From JADHLJ01 sp038146985 (GTDB lineage: Bacteria; Pseudomonadota; Alphaproteobacteria; Thalassobaculales; Thalassobaculaceae): DNA of 64,000 nt. Positions 41,964 through 50,453 of this stretch are shown here, in pieces. Below the pieces are notes generated by a model. The model had not been told where the DNA came from and ran no database searches. It was given only the letters and a program-made list of their open reading frames with translations. Made by a program: the position numbers and the translations under genes. Within the stretch, counting starts at the first letter, position 1, and the number at the start of each line of letters is the position of its first letter. Location of the stretch: assembly GCA_038146985.1 (NCBI GenBank), contig JAYQSQ010000014.1, positions 124,001 through 188,000 of the forward strand, given 5' to 3'.

Positions 41964-44332
41964 GACTTTCCCTCCGCCGCGTCCGCCTCGGCCAGCGCGG
42001 CGAGCACCCGTTCCGGCGTGATCGGCAGATGAGCGACCTCGGCGCCAAACTCCTTGAGCGCGTCGTTCACCGCGTTGGCGATCGCGGCGGGCGGCCCGAT
42101 GGCCCCGCTTTCGCCGATGCCCTTCTGTCCGAACCGGCTGAGCGGGGACGGAGTTTCCATATGGATCAACCGGATCGGCGGCATGTCGCTGGCCACCGGC
42201 AGGTGATAGTCGGCGAGGGTCGAGGCAAGCGGCTGTCCGGAAGCGTCGAACGGCATCTCCTCGTGCAAGGCGGTGCCGATGCCCTGAACCGTGCCGCCCA
42301 GCACCTGACCGTCCACGATCGCCGGGTTGATCATGGTGCCGGCATCCTCGACCACCACGTAATCCAGCAGCTCGACATGGCCAAGGTCGAGATCGACCTT
42401 CACCTTCACCGCGTGGCAGGCATAGGAGAAGGTTCCGGTATCCTGGGTGGTCTTATAGCCCTCGGTCGCCTCCAGCCCTCGCGGATCGACATCGTCGGGC
42501 AGCAACTGCGGCTTCAGATACCAGGTGCGCCCGACCTCCTCGACACTTACTGCCGAGGCGCCGATCATCGCCTGCCCGCCGGAGAGGGTCACCGCGTCCG
42601 CATCACCCTGCATCAGATGACCGGCGATGCCCTTGATTCGGTCGGCCAGCGCATCACAGGCGGCGGCGACCGCCCCTCCGGCCATGACGATGCAGCGCGA
42701 TCCCCAGGTGCCGGTCGAATAGGGCGTGTAGGCGGTATCCCCATGCACCACCTTGATCTTGTCCGGCGCGATGCCGAGCCGGTCATGGGCGATCTGCGCG
42801 AGGCTGGTCTCCAACCCCTGGCCATGGCTGTGGACGCCGACGCGCAGTTCCAGCCCGCCGTCCGGCGTCAGCCGCGCCGTCGCCTGCTCGAAACCCGGGA
42901 CCATCGGAATGCCCCAGCCGTGATAGACCGAGGTGCCGTGCGCCCCCTGCTCGCAGAAGATCGACAGGCCGACACCGATCCTTGTGCGGCCGGACGGGGT
43001 TTTCTGTTCGGCGCGGATCCCCTCGACATCGATCGCGTCGACGGCGCGGCTCAGCGCCTCTCGATAATCGCCGCTGTCGAAATACTTGTTGGTGATGTTG
43101 GTGAACGGCATCTCGCCGGCCTCGACGAGATTGCGGTGCCGGATCGCCGCCGGCGTGATGCCCAGATCCCGGGCCAGCGCGTCCATCATCGATTCCATCG
43201 CGAAACAGACACCGGTGCGCGCCACGCCCCGAAACGGCAGGATCGGCGGCTTGTTGGTCGCCACCGACCAGGTCTTGCAGCGATAGCCGCGCATCTTGTA
43301 AGGCCCGGGCAGGATGCTGGCGACCTGCGCCGATTCAAGACAAGCCGAGAACGGATAGGCGGAATACGCACCGGAATCGACGATCGCCGAGCAATCCACG
43401 GCCAGCAACTCGCCATCCGCCGCCGCGTATCCCGTGACCTCGTAATAGTGCTCTCGGCAATTGGCATTGCCGGTCAGATGCTCCCGCCGGTCCTCGATCC
43501 AGCGGATCGGTCGGTCCAGCTTCATCGCCAGAAAACTCGCGCATACCTCCTCGGCCAGCAGTATGCCCTTGTAGCCGAAACCACCACCGACATCCGGCGC
43601 GATCACCCGAATCTGACCATGGTCCAGTCCGAGGCACCCGGCGAGCCCGGTGCGCACGATATGCGGCATCTGGGTCGCGGAATGCAGGGTGAGCACCTCC
43701 AGAGTCCGGTCCCAGACCGCGACCAGGCCGCGCCCCTCGATCGGCGCCATGCATTGCCGCGCCGTCTGGTAGCGTCTGGTGACGACCGACGCCGCGTCCT
43801 TGATCGCGTCGGCGAAATCGATATCGACAGCGCTTTCCAGGAAGACATTCTCGCCCCAGTAGTCGTGCAGCAGCGGCGCCGACGGATCGCGCGCCCGTTT
43901 CAAATCATGAACCGCCGCGATTTCCTCAAAGCCGACATCCACCCGTTCCGCCAGGTCTTCGGCCCTGGCCCGCGAGTCCGCGAGGCAAGCCGCGATCGGC
44001 TCCCCCACATGGCGAACCTTGGTTTCGGCCAGGATCGGCTGGATCGAACTTTTGAAGCCCGGCAGGCCGGAATCGGCCCGAATGCCGGAAACACCCGTCA
44101 GGTCCGCCGCCGTGAAAACCCGGCTCTCCGCGCCATCGGGCTTGGTGATCGAAGTGATCCGCGCATGGGCGAGCGGGCTGCGCAGGAAGGCCATCTCCAG
44201 CATGCCGTGCAGCCGGATATCGGCGACGAACCGGCCCTTGCCGTGCAGCAGACGGTGATCCTCCCGCCTCGTCATCCGCGCGCCGATGCCGAACCCTTGC
44301 CCGCCGTCCCCGGCTCCGAGATCGCCGTCCAT
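41960..44332 (-). CDS. Molybdenum hydroxylase large (molybdopterin) subunit, xanthine-dehydrogenase/CoxL family
   Basis: Catalytic subunit of about 790 residues; ATG 44332 (MDGDLGAGDGGQG) is preferred over 44386. Cofactor and active-site motifs are APDVGGGFGYKG, PFRGVARTGVCFAMES, TGTWGSRCIVMAGGAV and the catalytic Glu in GQKGIGESGAIGPPAAIANAV. The loop of form I CO dehydrogenases (AYRCSFR, bearing the Cys that binds Cu) is absent, so it is not a true CO dehydrogenase. It hydroxylates an unknown aldehyde or N-heterocycle. The divergent gene is a dihydroorotase-like amidohydrolase, which may hint at a heterocyclic amide. Confidence 0.93.
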   Translation of the reverse strand: MDGDLGAGDGGQGFGIGARMTRREDHRLLHGKGRFVADIRLHGMLEMAFLRSPLAHARITSITKPDGAESRVFTAADLTGVSGIRADSGLPGFKSSIQPILAETKVRHVGEPIAACLADSRARAEDLAERVDVGFEEIAAVHDLKRARDPSAPLLHDYWGENVFLESAVDIDFADAIKDAASVVTRRYQTARQCMAPIEGRGLVAVWDRTLEVLTLHSATQMPHIVRTGLAGCLGLDHGQIRVIAPDVGGGFGYKGILLAEEVCASFLAMKLDRPIRWIEDRREHLTGNANCREHYYEVTGYAAADGELLAVDCSAIVDSGAYSAYPFSACLESAQVASILPGPYKMRGYRCKTWSVATNKPPILPFRGVARTGVCFAMESMMDALARDLGITPAAIRHRNLVEAGEMPFTNITNKYFDSGDYREALSRAVDAIDVEGIRAEQKTPSGRTRIGVGLSIFCEQGAHGTSVYHGWGIPMVPGFEQATARLTPDGGLELRVGVHSHGQGLETSLAQIAHDRLGIAPDKIKVVHGDTAYTPYSTGTWGSRCIVMAGGAVAAACDALADRIKGIAGHLMQGDADAVTLSGGQAMIGASAVSVEEVGRTWYLKPQLLPDDVDPRGLEATEGYKTTQDTGTFSYACHAVKVKVDLDLGHVELLDYVVVEDAGTMINPAIVDGQVLGGTVQGIGTALHEEMPFDASGQPLASTLADYHLPVASDMPPIRLIHMETPSPLSRFGQKGIGESGAIGPPAAIANAVNDALKEFGAEVAHLPITPERVLAALAEADAAEGKS

Positions 44333-44485
44333 GCCTTGCCCCTCGCCCTCGCGGCAGATCCGCGTTTCCCCGATAAGTCTGACCATAAAGAGGACGAAGA
44401 CAACTTTTGTTTTCGACCCCGCAAGCGATCATAATATCCGCGACTGTGGAGCCGACACCGCCGATCCGACTAAGGGAGACCGCCG

Positions 44486-45748
44486 ATGACTACCGCGCCG
44501 ATGGAAACGATTATCGAGAACGGCAGGCTGATCGACCCCGCTCTGGGCCTCGACGGACGGTACGACATCGGCGTGCGGGACGGGAAAATCGCTGCCGTTG
44601 AGCCGAGCCTGAAGGAACACCGGGCCCTCAACCGCATTGATGCGGGCGGAAAGCTGGTCATTCCGGGCATGATCGACACCCACGCCCATGTCTATCAGCA
44701 TGTGACCGGCAAGTTCGGGCTGGAGCCGGATCTGGTCGGCGTGCGCTCCGGCGTCACCACATTGGTCGATCAGGGCGGGCCAAGCTGCATGACCTTCGGC
44801 GGCTTCCGGCGCTTCATCGCCGAGCCGTCGGCCAGCCGATGCCTCGCGTTCATCTCAGCGTATCTGGTCGGCGGCATGGAAGGCCATCTCTATCCCGACC
44901 TTTATGGGCCGACCGGCGTCAATGTCGAGCACACGGTCCGCGTCGCCAGGGAAAACCTGGATCTCGTGAAGGGCGTGAAGGCGCATGCCGAAATCGGCGG
45001 GCAGTCGCGCTGGGGACTTGAAGTCATCAAGCTCGGCCAGGAGATCGCGACCGCGATCGATCTGCCGCTCTACATCCACCTCGGCCAGCTTTGGCCGACC
45101 GACGATTCAGGCCGCATCCCCGACGCGGACGAGTTGATCCGCGAGCTGATCCCAGTGATGAAACCGGGCGACATCCTGGCCCATCCCTTCACCCGCCATC
45201 CCGGCGGCTTCGTTTCCGAAACCGGCGAAATCCACCCGATCCTGAAGGAGGCGCTCAAGGACCGGGGCATTCTCGTCGATGTCGGCCACGGCTCGCATTT
45301 CAGCTTCGCGGCCGCCCGGCGGATCATCGAAGCCGGGATCATCCCCGACACGCTCGGCGCCGACATGCACGGCTACAATGTTACCGTTCCCGATGCGGGC
45401 GAGGACAAGGTCCGGGCCGAGAACCCGTTCTTCGGCGTCGCGCCGTTCAATCTCACCATCGCCATGTCCGAGCTCTTGCATCTCGGCGTCCCGCTGGAAC
45501 GGATCGTCGCCATGGTAAGCTGCAACCCCGCCAAGATGCTGCGCATGCAAGACCGGATCGGCTCGTTCGGCATCGGCATGGAAGCGGATATCAGCGTGCT
45601 GAGCCAGGACACCGGCCGCTTTCAGCTTTCCGACAACACGGGGGCCGTCGAGGTCTGCGAGACGCTGCTGCGGCCCGCCTTCTGCCTGCGCGCGGGCGTC
45701 CGCCACGACGCGGATTCCGTCTTCATTCCCGACGCCATCGCGGCCTGA
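44486..45748 (+). CDS. Amidohydrolase/deacetylase-family metallohydrolase (dihydroorotase-like, COG3964)
   Basis: Protein of 420 residues; ATG 44486 has GGGAG upstream. Metal-site motifs are GMIDTHAHVYQHVTG, the candidate carbamylated Lys in LDLVKGVKAHAE, LYIHLGQLW, DILAHPFTRHPGGF and the Asp in TLGADMHGYN. The C-terminus carries the usual beta-sandwich return (FGIGMEADISVLSQ). Members of this group hydrolyse cyclic amides or N-acyl amino acids. It is divergent from the molybdenum hydroxylase operon. Confidence 0.88.
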   Translation: MTTAPMETIIENGRLIDPALGLDGRYDIGVRDGKIAAVEPSLKEHRALNRIDAGGKLVIPGMIDTHAHVYQHVTGKFGLEPDLVGVRSGVTTLVDQGGPSCMTFGGFRRFIAEPSASRCLAFISAYLVGGMEGHLYPDLYGPTGVNVEHTVRVARENLDLVKGVKAHAEIGGQSRWGLEVIKLGQEIATAIDLPLYIHLGQLWPTDDSGRIPDADELIRELIPVMKPGDILAHPFTRHPGGFVSETGEIHPILKEALKDRGILVDVGHGSHFSFAAARRIIEAGIIPDTLGADMHGYNVTVPDAGEDKVRAENPFFGVAPFNLTIAMSELLHLGVPLERIVAMVSCNPAKMLRMQDRIGSFGIGMEADISVLSQDTGRFQLSDNTGAVEVCETLLRPAFCLRAGVRHDADSVFIPDAIAA

Positions 45749-45760
45749 GACACGAGCGGT

Positions 45761-46531
45761 CTATCCCTTGCGGGCCCGCCATTCCTCGTGCAGCCGCTTG
45801 GTTTCGTCCGTCAGCGACAACGCCATGAAGCGGTAGGCATCGACCCAGGACGCGTCGTCCAGGTTCGGGATATCGAGCCCCCGGTTCAGCGATTCCTTGG
45901 CCATCCGGGTCGCCTGCGGCGGCGCCGAGGCGATGTGGCCGGCGACCTCCATCGCCCTGTCCATCAGCGCACCATGGGGCACCAGCCATTGGGCAAGACC
46001 GATGCGGTACGCCTCCTCGGCCGGTAGGGGGAAACCCATCGCCAGGCGCATCGCCTGGCCCTTGCCGACCCAGCGCGCCAGCCGAACCGCCCCGCCATAG
46101 GCCGGCATGATGCCGAGCGCCGTCTGCGGCATCCGCCACTCCGCCCGCTCCGAGGCGACGATCAGGTCGCAACAATAGGTCAGGATGCAGCCGACGCCGA
46201 TGGCATAGCCGTTGACCGCCGCCACCACCGGCTTTGGGAAATGGTCCAGTACACGCGCCGCGAACTTGCGCCAGCGGGGCAGTTCGGTGAAGAAATCCTC
46301 CATGCTTACAAGGGTGTGGGTGCGGGTGTCCTTCAGATCCGCGCCGGCGGAGAAGGCGCGGCCCGCCTCATCGCCGGTAACCACCACGCAATGCACGCCC
46401 TCGTCGCCTTCCGCCGCGGCGAAATGCTCAATCAGGCCGTCGCTGAAATCCTGTCCCCAACAGTTCCGCGCCGCCGGACGGCTCAGCGTGATAAGGGCGA
46501 TATTCCCCTGTTTTTCATAGAAAACCGGCAT
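45761..46531 (-). CDS. Enoyl-CoA hydratase/isomerase family protein
   Basis: Crotonase-fold protein of 256 residues; ATG 46531 has GGGAGGGA upstream. Oxyanion-hole motifs are RAFSAGADLKDT and NGYAIGVGCILTYCCDLIVA. WRMPQTALGIMPAYGGAVRL occupies the usual catalytic-Glu loop, with Pro-Gln in place of the Glu pair, so hydratase chemistry is uncertain. It is convergent with the amidohydrolase gene (12 nt apart) and shares no obvious operon. Confidence 0.88.
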   Translation of the reverse strand: MPVFYEKQGNIALITLSRPAARNCWGQDFSDGLIEHFAAAEGDEGVHCVVVTGDEAGRAFSAGADLKDTRTHTLVSMEDFFTELPRWRKFAARVLDHFPKPVVAAVNGYAIGVGCILTYCCDLIVASERAEWRMPQTALGIMPAYGGAVRLARWVGKGQAMRLAMGFPLPAEEAYRIGLAQWLVPHGALMDRAMEVAGHIASAPPQATRMAKESLNRGLDIPNLDDASWVDAYRFMALSLTDETKRLHEEWRARKG

Positions 46532-46626
46532 GGCGTTCCCTCCCTTTCGGCCCCAAGGATGCGCCCGCGCGGTGATGCTTGTCGAGGCGGTGGCAATGCG
46601 CCCGCCGCGCGGATATGGTCCGGCGC

Positions 46627-47856
46627 ATGATCACCTCCCCTTCCCGATCCGTGGCCGTCATCGGCGGCGGTCCCGCCGGCCTGATGGCGGCCGAAACCCT
46701 GCTCGCGCGCGGCCTCGGTGTCGATATTTACGACGCCAAGCCGTCGTTCGGCCGAAAGCTCCTGATGGCCGGCAAGAGCGGCCTCAACCTCACCCATGGC
46801 GAGGACCTCGAACAGCTGATCCCTCGGTTCGGGGACCGCGCGGCGGCGCTGGAGCCCTTCCTGCGCGGTTTCAGCCCCGGCGAGATCCAAGCCTGGGCGC
46901 GAGATCTCGGCATCGAGCTTTTCACCGGCAGTTCGGGACGGGTGTTCCCAACGGCGATGAAGGCCTCGCCGTTGCTGCGGGCGTGGCTGGCCCGGCTGGC
47001 ATCCGGCGGCGCCCGCATGCATGTGCGGCACCGCTGGACCGGCTGGGCGGAGGACGGCGCCTTGATCTTCGAGACGCCAGCGGGCGAGATCCGCGCCCCT
47101 GCAGACGCGACCGTGCTGGCATTGGGCGGCGCCAGCTGGCCCCGCCTCGGCAGCGACGGCGCCTGGGCGGAAATCCTGCGGGCAAGGGGGCTCGATCCCC
47201 TCCCTTTCAAACCGGCGAATTGCGGTCTCGACGTCGACTGGAGCGTGCATTTCCGCGAACGCTTCGCTGGCGAGCCGGTGAAGTCCTGCGCCCTTTCCGT
47301 CGACGGGGTCACGGCCTCGGGCGACTTCGTGGTGACCGCCGGCGGCATTGAGGGTGGCGTGGTCTACGCTGTTTCGGCGGCCCTGCGCGAGCGGATCGCC
47401 GCCAAGGGAGCGGCCATGCTGCTGGTCAACCTGGCGCCGGACCGGGACCCGGAGCGCCTGCTGCGCGCCCTCTCGCGTCCACGCGGCAAACGATCGCTCG
47501 CCAATTTCCTGCGGCAGGCGGCGGGCCTGGACGGCGTGAAGGCTGGCCTGCTGCGCGAGCGGCTGCCGGCCAAGAGTTTCGAGACACCGCGCACCATCGC
47601 CAAGGCGATCCAGTCGCTCGGCATCCTGGTCACCGCGCCGCGCCCAATCGGGGAAGCGATCAGCACCGCCGGCGGGCTCGCCTTCGAGGATCTGGACGAG
47701 GGTTTGATGATCCGCGCGCTTCCCGGCGTCTTCGCGGCGGGCGAGATGCTGGATTGGGAAGCACCGACCGGCGGCTATCTTCTAACTGGCTGCCTAGCCA
47801 CCGGCCGGGCGGCGGGCGCCGGGGCGGCGGATTGGCTCAAGGGCCGGGCTATCTGA
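46627..47856 (+). CDS. FAD-dependent flavoprotein, HI0933/TIGR03862-like
   Basis: Protein of 409 residues from ATG 46627. The FAD motif VAVIGGGPAGLMAAETLLARG is at the start. KLLMAGKSGLNLTHGED and GSSGRVFPTAMKASPLLRAWL are hallmark blocks of this family. The C-terminus has the second nucleotide segment TAGGLAFEDLDE with FAAGEMLDWEAPTGGYLL. The function in bacteria is not established. It is convergent with the LLM gene, overlapping by 8 nt. Confidence 0.9.
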   Translation: MITSPSRSVAVIGGGPAGLMAAETLLARGLGVDIYDAKPSFGRKLLMAGKSGLNLTHGEDLEQLIPRFGDRAAALEPFLRGFSPGEIQAWARDLGIELFTGSSGRVFPTAMKASPLLRAWLARLASGGARMHVRHRWTGWAEDGALIFETPAGEIRAPADATVLALGGASWPRLGSDGAWAEILRARGLDPLPFKPANCGLDVDWSVHFRERFAGEPVKSCALSVDGVTASGDFVVTAGGIEGGVVYAVSAALRERIAAKGAAMLLVNLAPDRDPERLLRALSRPRGKRSLANFLRQAAGLDGVKAGLLRERLPAKSFETPRTIAKAIQSLGILVTAPRPIGEAISTAGGLAFEDLDEGLMIRALPGVFAAGEMLDWEAPTGGYLLTGCLATGRAAGAGAADWLKGRAI

Positions 47857-48700
47857 TCGCCTGTATCAGCCCGGCGATCCGATCCAGCACCGGCAGCACC
47901 TCGTCCGCTCCCGCCGCCGGCAAAGTCAGCACGCAACGCTCCGTTCCGGCGTCACGGTAGCGTTTCAATAGATCCGCGTCCTCGGCGGCACCATAGACGG
48001 TGATCGGGATCGAATCGGGCTCCCGCCCGGCTTCGGCGGCCATCTGGCGGAACTGCGGGAAGATATCCAGGGCCTCGCCGTAATTCGGGCGCTTGGCGTG
48101 GGGCAGCCACCCATCGCAATACTCGATTGCCCGCCGTCCGCCATGCGGGAAGGCCCCGCCCATCAGAACCGGTGGGTGCGGCTTCTGCACCGGCTTGGGC
48201 CAGGTCATCATTTCGGGGAATTCGACGAACCGGCCGGAGTACGAGGCCTTGCTCTTAGTCCAGATCTCGCGCATCGCCTCGACGCGCTCCCTCATCAGGC
48301 TCATCCGGGTTTTGAAATCGGTGCCGTGATCCGCCATCTCCTCGGCGTTCCAGCCGGCACCGATGCCGAACAGGAAGCGGCCATTGGAGATCTGGTCGAT
48401 CGAGGCGACGGATTTCGCGGTCTGGATCGGATCCCGCTGCACCACCAGACAGATGCCGGTCCCGACCTTCAGCTTCTCGGTCGCGGCGGCTGCGGCGGAC
48501 AGGGTCACGAACGGGTCCATCACGTCGTAATATTTCTTCGGCAGATCTCCGCCCTGGGGAAACGGCGATGTGCGCGAGGTCGGAATGTGCGAATGCTCCG
48601 GCGCCCAGAGCGATTCGATCCCCCGCTCCTCCATCGCCTTGGCAAGCGCCACCGGGCCGATCGAGTAGTCAGTGAAGAACAGCGACGCTCCTATGTGCAT
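47849..48700 (-). CDS. LLM-class flavin-dependent oxidoreductase (TIGR03619-like)
   Basis: Luciferase-fold TIM-barrel enzyme of 283 residues; ATG 48700 has GAGGGAG 6 nt upstream. Motifs are GIESLWAPEHSHIP, VGTGICLVVQRDPIQTAKSVASIDQ, GRFLFGIGAGWNAEEMADHG and PPVLMGGAFPHGGRRAIEYCDGW. The family is annotated F420-dependent in actinobacteria; alphaproteobacterial members may use FMN. It lies 42 nt downstream of a hydroxyacyl-CoA dehydrogenase gene on the same strand. Confidence 0.88.
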   Translation of the reverse strand: MHIGASLFFTDYSIGPVALAKAMEERGIESLWAPEHSHIPTSRTSPFPQGGDLPKKYYDVMDPFVTLSAAAAATEKLKVGTGICLVVQRDPIQTAKSVASIDQISNGRFLFGIGAGWNAEEMADHGTDFKTRMSLMRERVEAMREIWTKSKASYSGRFVEFPEMMTWPKPVQKPHPPVLMGGAFPHGGRRAIEYCDGWLPHAKRPNYGEALDIFPQFRQMAAEAGREPDSIPITVYGAAEDADLLKRYRDAGTERCVLTLPAAGADEVLPVLDRIAGLIQAIR

Positions 48701-48742
48701 TTTGAACTCCCTCGATATTCGATCCGATCCCATCGTTGGACC

Positions 48743-49705
48743 TTACGCCCCGAGCGGGGTTTCCTTCTCGATCCGCTCCACCATCGCCTTGAGCTTGAGC
48801 AACCCGATATCCCGGTTGCGGAACAGCTGCTCCGGCGTCATGCCGCCATAGTCGAAATAGCCGGCGCCGGTCATCACGCCGCCGCGGCCCTCGGCAATCA
48901 TCTTGTCGAGGATCGGGCTGTTCCCCTTCGGCACTGGCGGCTGGTAGGTCATGTTGGCCATGCCGCGCTGCATCATATCGAGGCCGGTGAAATCCGCCTT
49001 CATCAACGCGCCCATCAGCGCCATCCTGAGCGCCAGGCCGTATTTGATGGAATCGTCGATGGCCTTGGCCGAGGCCCAGCACTCGTCCAGCAGCTTGGTG
49101 ATCTCCAGCCCCATCGCCGCCTGCAGACGGTTGGCGACATAGCCGCTGATGAACTTCTCGAACCGCACCGGCTTCTTGCCCATGCCGTTATAGAGCGCCT
49201 CCATCTGATCCATCACGACCGGGTCGGTCTCGGGCCCGGGCGCCAGGTCCACAAGATCGATGATGTAGGGCGGCGTGTACCAATGGGCGATCAGGCAGCG
49301 TCTCTGCCGGGCGGCCGGGATCAGCGGAAAAACGTCCAGGTTCGAGGTATTGCTGGCGATGATCGCACCGGCGGGCGCGGCGGCATCGATCTCGGCATAG
49401 ACCTGGGTCTTGACCGGGATGTTCTCGACCACCGCCTCGACCACGAGATCGGCATCGGCGACCGCGTCGACGAGTTTGGGAACCGGCGTGACGCGGGAAA
49501 GGATCGTCCCCTTCGCGCCCGGGTCCATGGCTCCGGCATCGATCATGGTGCCGAGCGCGCTCTCGATCAGGCCCATGCCGATATCCAGCTGTTTTTCGCT
49601 GATATCCTGCATTTTCACCTGGTGGCCGCCCACCGCGTGCACCAGCGCCAACGCGTGCCCCAGCAACCCCGCCCCGATCAGCGTGACCTTGCCGCCCGCA
49701 TCCAT
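48743..49705 (-). CDS. 3-hydroxyacyl-CoA dehydrogenase-like NAD-binding enzyme
   Basis: Protein of 320 residues; GGAGAGG precedes ATG 49705. The Rossmann motif is VTLIGAGLLGHALALVHA, ASNTSNLDVFPL and IAHWYTPPYIIDLVDLAPG form the active-site strand, and the C-terminal helical domain has FISGYVANRLQAAMGLE. WYTPP replaces the usual HFxNP around the catalytic His, and the order resembles carnitine/hydroxybutyrate dehydrogenase relatives. The substrate is therefore uncertain. Confidence 0.88.
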   Translation of the reverse strand: MDAGGKVTLIGAGLLGHALALVHAVGGHQVKMQDISEKQLDIGMGLIESALGTMIDAGAMDPGAKGTILSRVTPVPKLVDAVADADLVVEAVVENIPVKTQVYAEIDAAAPAGAIIASNTSNLDVFPLIPAARQRRCLIAHWYTPPYIIDLVDLAPGPETDPVVMDQMEALYNGMGKKPVRFEKFISGYVANRLQAAMGLEITKLLDECWASAKAIDDSIKYGLALRMALMGALMKADFTGLDMMQRGMANMTYQPPVPKGNSPILDKMIAEGRGGVMTGAGYFDYGGMTPEQLFRNRDIGLLKLKAMVERIEKETPLGA

Positions 49706-49865
49706 GGCCCCTCTCCCATTGGTTGGTTTTCCGGCGCAAGCCTAGCCAAGCCGCCATGCGGGCGCAGTGAAATTCAGTCCCTTCGCGCGGATATCAGAAG
49801 AGCGGGATTCTCTGCGTCACCAGATCAGAATCGGAAAACATCTCTCGGCTGTCCATAACCCGGAT

Positions 49866-50156
49866 ATGAAGCCCTGTGTTTACATACTCGCCAGCCGACG
49901 CAACGGCAGCCTCTATATCGGCGTGACGACCGACATCCGTCGCCGCGTGACCGATCACCGCGACGGCAAGGTCCCGCACACAAGAAAATATCGCATCGGG
50001 CGTCTGGTCTATGTGGAGGATCATCAAACTGTGGAGGAGGCGATCATCCGCGAGAAGCGGCTGAAATCCTGGAAGCGTGCCTGGAAAATTTCGCTCATAG
50101 AATCCGTCAATCCGGATTGGAACGATCTGGTCGGGCAGATGTGGTGGCGGGACTAA
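49866..50156 (+). CDS. GIY-YIG nuclease-domain protein
   Basis: Small protein of 96 residues from ATG 49866. It has the YhbQ/UPF0213-type single domain: CVYILASRRNGSLYIGVTTDIRRRVTDH is the GIY-YIG strand pair, followed by LVYVEDHQTVEEAIIREKRLKSWKRAWKI with the catalytic Glu region. It is a lone gene set among intergenic palindromes, as these small nucleases often are in alphaproteobacteria. The cellular role is unknown. Confidence 0.9.
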   Translation: MKPCVYILASRRNGSLYIGVTTDIRRRVTDHRDGKVPHTRKYRIGRLVYVEDHQTVEEAIIREKRLKSWKRAWKISLIESVNPDWNDLVGQMWWRD

Positions 50157-50187
50157 CGGCTTTCCGGCACTGCAAGCCCAAAGATAG

Positions 50188-50418
50188 ACCGTCATCTCAG
50201 CGAAAGCGGGTATGTCGAAAGAACGTCTGGTCGAACGGACCTGGTGACCATCACCTTCCAAAAACAAACCACCGTCATCCCAGCGAAAGCTGGGACCGAC
50301 GCCAGTTGCGTCTCAACGTGATGATCATCGGATCACTTGAGCCGTTGCGCACAAGTCAGCACCACCCGTCGCGCCGACCAGCCTCAGGCGTCGGTCCCAG
50401 CTTGCGCTGAGATGACGG
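50188..50418. repeat. Intergenic palindromic repeat cluster
   Basis: A partial copy, CGTCATCTCAGCGAAAGCGGG, starts near 50191. Arms at 50272-50303 and 50387-50418 are inverted over about 32 bases with few mismatches; their core is CCCAGCGAAAGCTGGGACCG. It fills the 297-bp gap between the GIY-YIG gene and the dihydropyrimidinase. Confidence 0.8.
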
Positions 50419-50453
50419 AAGAGGGTTTGCTCAGAAGCCAAGCCAGCCTCACT

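Noticed and set aside
41960..44332. Form I CO dehydrogenase (CoxL)
   Set aside because: The AYRCSFR active-site loop is missing; PFRGVARTG is found instead.
42029..44434. 801-codon plus-strand open frame opposite the molybdenum hydroxylase gene
   Set aside because: It is an antisense shadow of a clear xanthine-dehydrogenase-family gene, rich in Arg, His and Asp with no domain.
48098..49858. 586-codon plus-strand open frame opposite the LLM and hydroxyacyl-CoA dehydrogenase genes
   Set aside because: Shadow frame; the minus-strand genes have full family motifs and ribosome sites.
13141..50418. CRISPR array from the recurring palindromes
   Set aside because: Copies are kilobases apart between genes, differ in sequence, and have no regular spacers or cas genes.
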